Below, piece by piece: positions 25,270-31,704 of a DNA stretch of 64,000 nucleotides (its first letter is position 1; every line of letters begins with the position of its first letter). The translations under genes were made by a program, and so were the position numbers. The stretch is from Sphaerochaeta sp032144095. GTDB taxonomy: Bacteria > Spirochaetota > Spirochaetia > Sphaerochaetales > Sphaerochaetaceae. Where the stretch lies: assembly GCF_032144095.1 (NCBI RefSeq), contig NZ_JAVSNJ010000014.1:1-64000 (forward strand), in the 5' to 3' direction. The notes below the pieces were generated by a model that was not told the DNA's origin, did not search any database, and saw only the letters and a list, made by a program, of their open reading frames with translations.

Positions 25270-25353
25270 GCTAATTACTGAAGGTCAAATTAGTTATAGG
25301 AATATACAATTTAACAACAAATTTTATTTCTAGATTTATTGTTTAGGTTCATA

Positions 25354-25399
25354 TGTTTCATTATTTGTTTCATGTTTCAAATGAAACGTACATGAAACA
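25354..25399. promoter_or_regulatory. Upstream activator half-site cluster at pdxA1
   Basis: Three TGTTTCA elements (25354, 25366 and 25373) face TGAAAC and TGAAACA (25382 and 25393), forming a nested palindrome 134-173 bases upstream of the -24 element. The same spacing recurs before pdxA2. These are likely binding sites of the PrpR-type activator at 31705-33591. The bases between 25276 and 25353 show no other feature. Confidence 0.7.
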
Positions 25400-25618
25400 A
25401 ATATTCTTTTGAAATATATAAACCGTAAAAAGGATAAATCAGAAATTACTGAGGTATTTCCTGATTACAAGGAACATCCTCAAGTCTATTAAACCTTTGC
25501 ATAAATCATTTTATGAATCTATCCTTCGCACGTCACTAACCCAAGGATGATAGGTAATTCAATTTGTTTCACCATTTTGGCTGTATTTTTTATCAAGAAG
25601 CAATACATATAGAAAAGG

Positions 25619-25643
25619 CCAAAATACTTTACCAATATTTTGG
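25619..25643 (-). terminator. Probable terminator after the 25697 gene
   Basis: CCAAAATA (25619-25626) and TATTTTGG (25636-25643) form a stem followed on the minus strand by CCTTTTC, downstream of the TIM-barrel gene stop. The remainder of 25400-25696 is AT-rich, holds one isolated TGTTTCA-like element near 25565, and shows no gene. Confidence 0.5.
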
Positions 25644-25696
25644 TCTTCCTTAAAATATACATACAACCATATCGAAAAATAAGAGATTCTTTCTTT

Positions 25697-26611
25697 TTAC
25701 CGCACCCTCTTCCAGGCATCGAGCAACGTGCGTTTTGCATTTGCCACCACAAGGTCGCTATCCTCACCGCCCTGGGGCTTCACCTCAAAGGAAAGGATGT
25801 TCTCCCCTCCTTCCTTCAGGTATCCGATATCCTTGACCTTCTGCAGGAAGGAGGCAAGGTAGTTCGTATCATTTTCCGACCCCGGATAGCCGAAACGTGG
25901 GTGGTTGTCTCCGTAGCTTGGATGGTTGGGATCGCTTATGAGGGTATTGCCCACATGGACATGGCGGATGTACTGCCTGACTGGGTCGATCGCCTCATCG
26001 ATGGTCTCGCCTATCATCGGGATATGGGAACAGTCCACCATGATGCCAAAGTTCTTGTGCTTTCTACAGACCTCTTGGGCGTAGCGCCTGACCAATGGAG
26101 CTGGTCCCAAAAGGGACTTCTTGTCGATGGTATGGTCAAATACCTCAAGGCACACAGCCATGGAGCCTTGCATTTGTGCATAGGAACAAAGCTCACTTGT
26201 GGAAAGGATCAGCTGCTGCAGGTAGGCTTCCTCCTTCCCCACTTCATAGCCCCTTGAAAGGAACTGGAACTCCTCACACCCCCAACTGTAGGCCTGGTCA
26301 ATGCCCTTCTTCAACAGGGAAACGGCCTTTTGTCTCTCTTCCTCATCAAGGCTGTTTATGTTCAGTTTCTGGGAAAACAGCAGGGAGTGGCCACTGAAGG
26401 TAGCATCGCAATGGGCTGTCCTGACCATTGGGGGAACCTTCGCTTCCAGGGAAGGAAACGGAAGGGATCCCAACTCCACAACCTGGAAGAACGGATCGAC
26501 AAGGATTTTCTTCAGGGAGGCAAGATATGCATCCTCGCTTGCTGAGCACTCGGGATAGGCCATGGACAGGACGATGCCTAGGCGGCAGTAGTTGTGGATG
26601 GCATCTTTCAT
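25697..26611 (-). CDS. TIM-barrel sugar phosphate isomerase/epimerase family protein
   Basis: This 304-residue protein is of the xylose-isomerase-like TIM-barrel family. Likely metal or substrate residues lie in VCLEVFDHT, IMVDCSHIPMIGET, RHVHVGNT and ILSFEVKPQG. It is longer than the isomerase at 5018-5836 and only distantly similar. It ends the leftward unit pdxA2-tctB-tctA-tctC-racemase, and its start overlaps the racemase stop by four bases. It probably isomerises or epimerises an intermediate made from the imported acid; the substrate is not identifiable. Confidence 0.82.
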   Translation of the reverse strand: MKDAIHNYCRLGIVLSMAYPECSASEDAYLASLKKILVDPFFQVVELGSLPFPSLEAKVPPMVRTAHCDATFSGHSLLFSQKLNINSLDEEERQKAVSLLKKGIDQAYSWGCEEFQFLSRGYEVGKEEAYLQQLILSTSELCSYAQMQGSMAVCLEVFDHTIDKKSLLGPAPLVRRYAQEVCRKHKNFGIMVDCSHIPMIGETIDEAIDPVRQYIRHVHVGNTLISDPNHPSYGDNHPRFGYPGSENDTNYLASFLQKVKDIGYLKEGGENILSFEVKPQGGEDSDLVVANAKRTLLDAWKRVR

Positions 26612-27273
26612 CTATGTATCTCCGATAGTATCTGCTTTACCTGGGCACAGCAGAGTCTTGGGGAAGAAAGGACAGGAACGTTTGCAAGGCTCTCCGCCTC
26701 AGCCTCAAGGTGGGCCATGGATGCCTGGGCCAACACGATGGAATCGTAGCCCTTTACCTCAGCAATGCGGGAGAGGACCAACCTGTCATGGGTCGCCAAG
26801 TCACCACGTTTCATCGCTGCATAGGCAACCTCATTGTCTTCACTGTCAATGTGTATCTCTACGCCGGCAAGCCTGGCTTCCTGTTGGAGCTTTGCCTCAG
26901 TTGGCTTGAGAGTACTCGCAGCTGTTGCCACCACCTTGATGCGGGAGCCTATCCTGACAGCCTTCGCCGTCATGGCATCATCGATCGCGACAATGGGGAC
27001 CTTGATGAAAGGCCTGATGAGCTGAACTATGGGGGTCAAGGTCGAGCAGGTCACCACGATGACATCGGCTCCTGTCAATTCGCAGGACTTGAGGTCATTG
27101 AACAGACGATTCTTGTTGTCGATGGAGAATGAGCCGGTCTCCCCGGGATCTGATGCCAGGAAGTCATCGAGCAAATTGAAGATCTTCAAAGGCTCTCCCA
27201 CCACTTCCTCAAGAAGTTCAGGGAAGGTAGCGAGAACTGGACGCACCGTGTAGATGATCGCAACTTTCTTCAA
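26608..27273 (-). CDS. Aspartate/glutamate racemase family protein, second paralogue
   Basis: This 221-residue protein is a paralogue of 19803-20468 and shares the order of motifs: FNLLDDFLASDPGE, VVTCSTLTPIV with the first catalytic cysteine, AIDDAM, VLAQASMAHLEAE, and a second cysteine in SSPRLCCAQ. The reaction could be racemisation, isomerisation or decarboxylation of a small diacid. It lies after tctC2, separated by a terminator-like hairpin, and before a TIM-barrel gene it overlaps. One copy in each of the two pdxA units suggests the enzyme belongs to the same pathway as PdxA. Confidence 0.85.
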   Translation of the reverse strand: MKKVAIIYTVRPVLATFPELLEEVVGEPLKIFNLLDDFLASDPGETGSFSIDNKNRLFNDLKSCELTGADVIVVTCSTLTPIVQLIRPFIKVPIVAIDDAMTAKAVRIGSRIKVVATAASTLKPTEAKLQQEARLAGVEIHIDSEDNEVAYAAMKRGDLATHDRLVLSRIAEVKGYDSIVLAQASMAHLEAEAESLANVPVLSSPRLCCAQVKQILSEIHR

Positions 27274-27311
27274 GTGTGGCCTCCTTGTAGACAGAATACT
27301 CTTCTCAAGTG

Positions 27312-27351
27312 AAAAATGGGGGATGAAAGGGGATTGCCCTACTCACCCCCC
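27312..27351 (-). terminator. Hairpin with T-run after tctC2
   Basis: On the minus strand GGGGGTGA (27350-27343) pairs with TCATCCCCC (27326-27318), with an inner GGG/CCC, and ATTTTTC follows. It stands between tctC2 and the racemase gene and is probably a partial terminator that favours the binding-protein message. Confidence 0.65.
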
Positions 27352-27389
27352 ACACTGGTATCAAGCTAGCTCAACAAAATGCAACCAGC

Positions 27390-28382
27390 TTATTTGTCCT
27401 TACCGATGGAAGCAAGATATTCGGCCTGGAACTGTGTACCATAAGCCTTGAATACATTGTGGTCCATGAATTCAGGAACCAGTTTCTGCTTCTCGATGTA
27501 CCCCTTGGTCCAGGCATCCGTGGTGGAAACCTGCTTGAATACATCACTCCAGTAAGCAACAGCCTCGGCGCTCATGCTCTTCGGGCCAACAACAGATCTC
27601 CAGTTGGGAACTTCAACGTTCTTGTACCCGAGCTCCTTGAGTGTGGGTGCAGAACTGAGGTTGCCAGGGAAGCGGCTGGTGGAAAGAGCAAGGATCGGCT
27701 TGATCTTGCCGGCTTCCACATACTGGGAGGCAGCAGCGGGCTTACAGATCAGCAGGTCGTAGTGATTACCCAGGATTGCGGTGATGGCACCACTGGAAGC
27801 ATCATGTGCAATGTAGGCAAACTGGTCTTCAGAGACGCCAAGTTCCTTGATGAGGGCAGCATGACATGCGATGTCGTCACCTTTGGAGCCAGCGAGGGTG
27901 ATGTTCTTGCCAGCCTTGAGGGCAGCAATGACCTCTTCAAAGTTCTTGTAGGCAGAACCTTCGCCAACGAAGATCAGATGCTTGTCTACAGCAAGGTGAG
28001 CGATGGGCTGGAAGTTCTCGAAACGGTTGTTGGTATTCTTGGCCATCGGCATGAGGTCTCCGCTGTTGAAGGTCAACAGGGTGTGGTCAGCCTGGGATCC
28101 GGCCTTGATGTTGGAAACCAAGAGGCGTCCAACTTCACCAGCACCATCGGTCTTGTACTGGATGACAATGTTCTGGTCATTGACAAGCTTGTCAGAGACC
28201 ATGATGTCCATCAGGTTACGGGTAAAGATATCAGAGCCACCACCTGGGGAACTGGTAACATACCATTCGATGTTCTTGGTTGGAACAAATGACGCAGGAC
28301 CTGCCACTTCAGCCTGAGCTGCGGCAAACACGGGGAAAGCGAGCAACACGGCAAATGCCAGTACAATAGCGAATTTCTTCAT
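27390..28382 (-). CDS. tctC: Tripartite tricarboxylate transporter, binding protein TctC, second system
   Basis: This 330-residue periplasmic receptor is of the TctC family. It has a signal peptide (MKKFAIVLAFAVLLAFPVFA) and features TSSPGGGSDIFTR, TFNSGDLMPMAKN and APTLKELGY. ATG 28382 has GGAGAG six bases upstream; the frame to 28433 has no support. It belongs to the second TTT system, in which the gene order is tctB-tctA-tctC, unlike the first. Sequence similarity to the first TctC is limited, so a different ligand or distant origin is likely. Confidence 0.92.
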   Translation of the reverse strand: MKKFAIVLAFAVLLAFPVFAAAQAEVAGPASFVPTKNIEWYVTSSPGGGSDIFTRNLMDIMVSDKLVNDQNIVIQYKTDGAGEVGRLLVSNIKAGSQADHTLLTFNSGDLMPMAKNTNNRFENFQPIAHLAVDKHLIFVGEGSAYKNFEEVIAALKAGKNITLAGSKGDDIACHAALIKELGVSEDQFAYIAHDASSGAITAILGNHYDLLICKPAAASQYVEAGKIKPILALSTSRFPGNLSSAPTLKELGYKNVEVPNWRSVVGPKSMSAEAVAYWSDVFKQVSTTDAWTKGYIEKQKLVPEFMDHNVFKAYGTQFQAEYLASIGKDK

Positions 28383-28434
28383 AATTTTCTCTCCTATTTT
28401 TTTCGAGACAACAAGTTGTCCCGTTGTACACAAA

Positions 28435-29949
28435 TCAAACGCTCTTCGTAGAGGATCTCACCTTCCTGATGACAAACTTGATGACCGGGGTCAGGATGAT
28501 GGCAAACAGGACCAGGATGAGGAATGCAGAGATAGGTTTCCTGAAAAAGATATCGAGGCTTCCATGGCTGCTGATGAAGGACTTGCGCATGTTCGACTCA
28601 AGCAAGGGAGCCAACACGAAGGCAAGCAGCATAGGGGCCGTGGAGTACCCGTTCTTGTCCAAGATATATCCGAACAGTCCAGAGAAGAACATCACCAGCA
28701 CACCATACATGGAGTTCGAGGTACTGTAGCTGCCGACGATACAGATGACGGTGATGCAAGGGATCAGAATCTTTATGGGGACGGTAAGGATCTTGATCAA
28801 AAATGGGATGATACCCAATGCGATGACCAGGGTCAGCAGGTTGGCAAGGAACAGGGATGCGATAAGGCCCCAGCAGAACTCAGGCTGGTTGGTGAACAAC
28901 AGGGGTCCTGGGTTGAGGCCCCACATCATCAGCCCACCCAGGAGGACGGCACCGGTACCGGAGCCTGGTATACCCAAGGCAAGCAGGGGGGCAAAAGACC
29001 CGGCGGCTGCGGCATTGTTCGCTGCCTCGCAGGCGGCAATTCCCTCGATGGCACCACTGCCCAATTCCTCTTCACTCTTGAAGGCCTTCTGCATCGCATA
29101 GCCCATGAAGGAACCGGTTGTCGCACCTGCTCCGGGAAGCACCCCAACAAAGGTACCGAGGAATCCACTCCTGATGGCAGGAGGCAGGAGGCGCTTGATA
29201 TCGTGCAGGGTGAGCATCGAGCCACGGATGGTGAGCTTCTGGCTCAGATTGGCTTCAACCTTCTTGTTCCTTTCGCCCATAAGCTTCAGTACCTGGGAGA
29301 ACCCGACAGTGCCGATAACAAAGGGGGTAAAGGGAATCCCTCCAAGCAGGTACATGTTTCCGAAATCGAATCGGGGGCTACCGGTGAGGGTATCCATACC
29401 CATGGAGGCTATGAGGATACCCACCAGGGTAAGCAGAACTCCCTTGATGGGGTTCTCCCCTACCAGCCAGCCGATACTCGTCATGGCGACAAGCAACAGG
29501 GCAGTCATCTCTGCAGGACCGAACTTCAGCCCAAGGTTTGCCAGCGCAGGACCGGTGAAGGTGAGGATGAACATTCCGATGAGCCCACCGATGAAGGAGG
29601 ACATGTTGGAGGTGAACAGGGCCTGACCCGGGCGATTGCGCTTGGTTGCCATCGGATAGCCGTCGAGGGCGGTCATGACAGCGGGGGAATCACCAGGGAT
29701 ATTGAGCAGGATGGCACTGAAGGCACCACCATACATGTTTGCATAGTAGAGGGACCCAAGCATGATGATTGCTGTGGTCGGGTTGAACTTATAGGTAAGA
29801 GGCAACAGCAGGGCAACCCCTGCAAGGGATCCGATACCAGGCATAGCCCCGACGATAAGGCCCAAAACTGCTCCCAACAGGGTTACCAGTATATTTTGCA
29901 TTGTCAGGACTACGGAGAAGCCCCCCAACAACATTGTCAAATTTTCCAT
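28435..29949 (-). CDS. tctA: Tripartite tricarboxylate transporter, TctA, second system
   Basis: This 504-residue membrane protein has about 12 hydrophobic segments and the TctA signatures GAMPGIGSLAGVALLLPL, LNIPGDSPAVMTALDGYPMA and FVGVLPGAGATTGSFMGYA. ATG 29949 follows GAGGGG; the frame to 29970 is less likely. It lies between tctB and tctC in the pdxA2 unit. It is clearly diverged from the TctA at 16565-18046, and its base composition is G+C richer, so the two systems were not produced by the local duplication that copied pdxA. Confidence 0.94.
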   Translation of the reverse strand: MENLTMLLGGFSVVLTMQNILVTLLGAVLGLIVGAMPGIGSLAGVALLLPLTYKFNPTTAIIMLGSLYYANMYGGAFSAILLNIPGDSPAVMTALDGYPMATKRNRPGQALFTSNMSSFIGGLIGMFILTFTGPALANLGLKFGPAEMTALLLVAMTSIGWLVGENPIKGVLLTLVGILIASMGMDTLTGSPRFDFGNMYLLGGIPFTPFVIGTVGFSQVLKLMGERNKKVEANLSQKLTIRGSMLTLHDIKRLLPPAIRSGFLGTFVGVLPGAGATTGSFMGYAMQKAFKSEEELGSGAIEGIAACEAANNAAAAGSFAPLLALGIPGSGTGAVLLGGLMMWGLNPGPLLFTNQPEFCWGLIASLFLANLLTLVIALGIIPFLIKILTVPIKILIPCITVICIVGSYSTSNSMYGVLVMFFSGLFGYILDKNGYSTAPMLLAFVLAPLLESNMRKSFISSHGSLDIFFRKPISAFLILVLFAIILTPVIKFVIRKVRSSTKSV

Positions 29950-29959
29950 ATACAACCCC

Positions 29960-30418
29960 TCAGTATGCAATCATTTCGTAGATGAACCCTTTTGGAAAAG
30001 GGACACCAAGCCAGAACACAAAAGCACCCAGGACAATCCCCATGATGATGGCAAACACTATCAGGGTGGTCTTCCAGGAGTACTTCTCGTACCACTTCAG
30101 CCACACCACGACAAAGATTGCCAGGGAAGGGAGCATGCCGATGACCAAGGTGGCCAGCATGACAGCCACAGCCCCCAAGGCTGGGTACCAATTTTCCCAT
30201 GGGTAGGATGTACCCTCTTCCTTGAAGGAGGAGATGAAGGACAAGACGCTTACCAACAGGAGGATGGTACCTATGATTACAGGAAAGAACCCTGGAAGGG
30301 GCCCCTTCGCAGAGTGCCAGAATCCATACTTGAAATATCCCATGGTGATGAATACCACGGCGATCAGTGCAGAACAGACTGGGATCAGCACCTTGCTCGT
30401 TATCTTCCTCTTTTCCAT
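29960..30418 (-). CDS. tctB: Tripartite tricarboxylate transporter, TctB, second system
   Basis: This 152-residue protein has four membrane segments, the size and topology of TctB. ATG 30418 has GAGGAGG nine bases upstream. The longer frame to a TTG at 30436 would begin on the ribosome-binding site and overlap the pdxA2 stop. It follows pdxA2 by 14 bases and precedes tctA by ten. Identification relies on position and topology. Confidence 0.85.
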   Translation of the reverse strand: MEKRKITSKVLIPVCSALIAVVFITMGYFKYGFWHSAKGPLPGFFPVIIGTILLLVSVLSFISSFKEEGTSYPWENWYPALGAVAVMLATLVIGMLPSLAIFVVVWLKWYEKYSWKTTLIVFAIIMGIVLGAFVFWLGVPFPKGFIYEMIAY

Positions 30419-30432
30419 ACCGGTATACCTCC

Positions 30433-31440
30433 TCAAGCTTTTTCAGCGAGGTGGCTTGCCATCTTGCTGGCCATCTTCACCGCATTCTCAAAGGCCAGGG
30501 TCTTCACAATCCCCTTGCCAGCAATATCGTACGCCGTACCATGGGCACATGTCACGATGGGGGCAGGAAGCCCTCCTGCTATGGTGATACCCTCGTCGAA
30601 GCCCTTGAGCTTGAGGGCGATCTGGCCCTGGTCGTGGTACATGGTGACCACCCCGTCAAAATCCCCACGGAAAGCCTTGATGAAGGTGATGTCGCTCGGA
30701 TAGGGGCCCGAGGCGTCGATGCCCATCTCACGTGCTGCCTTGATGGCCGGCTCTATGACGTCAATCTCCTCACGACCGCACATCCCGTTCTCTCCGGCGT
30801 GGGGGTTGAGTGCTGCCAGAGCCAGGCGGGGCTTGGCCACACCGCTGTTGCGGATGGAGGTGTCTGCAAGGCGCACAGCGCGTAGGATGCTCTCGACGGT
30901 GAGATGGCTGCTCACCTCGCTTATGGGTATGTGGCTGGTGGTACGGGTGGTCCAGAGGTTCCCCACCACGTTGATCTCCCCGAAGGGCTCGGTATGGGCG
31001 AACAGGTCGGCCATGAAGTGGTGCTCGCTCTCGAACTTGCACCCGGCCTCCTTCATCCCGGCCTTGTTCAGCGGGCCGAAGCAGAAGCCTTCGATCTTCC
31101 TGTCCTGGTAGAGCCTGACAGCCAGCTCGAGCATGTTCAGGTTCGCCTGGCCACAGCTTCTCAGAAGCTTGCCGATGGGAACGTCCTTGGGGTCCAGGTC
31201 CTTCTGGTCCAGGACAGGCAGGCCAACCTTCCAGTCAGCCTCATCGGCCGAGGATATGACCTGGGTGGGAACGGAGGAGCCGATGATCGCAAACGCGCGC
31301 TCGAGGATCCTTGCATCCCCGATGATGATGGGTCTGCAATACTTCGCATAAAAATCGGCTACAGCAAGCTTTGCGACGATCTCAGGTCCGACACCCGCTC
31401 CATCGCCAAGTAATATTCCCAATACAGGCTTCTTGTTCAT
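30433..31440 (-). CDS. PdxA family dehydrogenase, copy 2
   Basis: This 335-residue PdxA/PdxA2-type enzyme is nearly identical to copy 1. The same motifs are present: GDGAGVGPEI, ESEHHFM, NPHAGENG, TMYHDQGQ and CAHGTAYDIAGKG. The last residues differ (AEKA instead of AGRD) because the repeat stops there. It is the first gene of the unit pdxA2-tctB-tctA-tctC-racemase-isomerase and lies next to the PrpR-type activator, so this is probably the ancestral location and copy 1 the transferred one. Two copies feeding different transporters suggest one enzymatic step shared by two uptake routes. Confidence 0.9.
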   Translation of the reverse strand: MNKKPVLGILLGDGAGVGPEIVAKLAVADFYAKYCRPIIIGDARILERAFAIIGSSVPTQVISSADEADWKVGLPVLDQKDLDPKDVPIGKLLRSCGQANLNMLELAVRLYQDRKIEGFCFGPLNKAGMKEAGCKFESEHHFMADLFAHTEPFGEINVVGNLWTTRTTSHIPISEVSSHLTVESILRAVRLADTSIRNSGVAKPRLALAALNPHAGENGMCGREEIDVIEPAIKAAREMGIDASGPYPSDITFIKAFRGDFDGVVTMYHDQGQIALKLKGFDEGITIAGGLPAPIVTCAHGTAYDIAGKGIVKTLAFENAVKMASKMASHLAEKA

Positions 31441-31501
31441 CTGGTATTCCTTATCTCATAGTCGTAGGACAGACACCTGGCGGTGCCGACAAGGACAAGG
31501 A

Positions 31502-31517
31502 AGCAAGTTGCGTGCCA
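31502..31517 (-). promoter_or_regulatory. Sigma-54 promoter of the pdxA2-TTT unit
   Basis: The minus-strand TGGCACGCAACTTGCT is identical to the promoter of the first unit and fits the sigma-54 consensus fully. Confidence 0.85.
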
Positions 31518-31529
31518 ACTTGAAAGAAT

Positions 31530-31566
31530 TGTATACAATCTATCGTTTTTAGTAAATTTGTATACA
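31530..31566. promoter_or_regulatory. Pair of TGTATACA operators at pdxA2
   Basis: TGTATACA occurs at 31530-31537 and 31559-31566, with the same 29-base spacing and the same distance from the -24 element as at pdxA1. Confidence 0.65.
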
Positions 31567-31650
31567 GCTAACTGTCTGATGACACAATAGATAGGAAATA
31601 AAAGAGGGGCAAATTACTTTTTTTCCTGCATTTTGCTTCTGCATACGTTT

Positions 31651-31696
31651 TGTTTCGTTACATGTTTCATGTTTCAATTGAAACATCATTGAAACA
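31651..31696. promoter_or_regulatory. Upstream activator half-site cluster at pdxA2
   Basis: TGTTTCG (31651), TGTTTCA (31663 and 31670) and TGAAACA (31679 and 31690) form a nested palindrome around GTTTCAATTGAAAC. Distances to the -24 element (134, 146, 153, 162 and 173) equal those at pdxA1 although 31573-31650 is unlike 25276-25353. It lies just after the activator gene stop codon. Confidence 0.75.
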
Positions 31697-31704
31697 TAAG
31701 AACC

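Larger units (their letters stand above)
24147..25275. repeat. Long repeat, copy 1 (pdxA and promoter)
   Basis: About 1.13 kb including all but the last codons of pdxA, its leader, sigma-54 promoter and two TGTATACA sites is repeated at 30444-31572 in the same orientation, with about 97 percent identity by hand count. Differences are scattered and mostly silent, showing an established duplication rather than an assembly repeat. Homology falls away abruptly at the pdxA 3' end and beyond 25275. Confidence 0.85.
30444..31572. repeat. Long repeat, copy 2 (pdxA and promoter)
   Basis: This is the partner of 24147-25275, in direct orientation 6.3 kb away. Recombination between the copies would delete or duplicate the second TTT system, the racemase and the TIM-barrel gene. 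Confidence 0.85.

Noticed and set aside
28564..29985. A 473-codon open frame on the plus strand over tctA2
   Set aside because: It lies wholly antisense to a clear TctA gene. The product is rich in Gln, Gly, His and Asp, as expected of a reversed membrane-protein gene, and there is no ribosome-binding site or family match.
30420..30427. GGTATACC as a further operator
   Set aside because: It coincides with the ribosome-binding region of tctB2 inside the unit, lacks the TTG/CAA flanks and has no promoter beside it.
24147..31572. The pdxA repeat as an assembly artefact
   Set aside because: The copies differ at many scattered, mostly silent positions and have distinct flanks and downstream genes.
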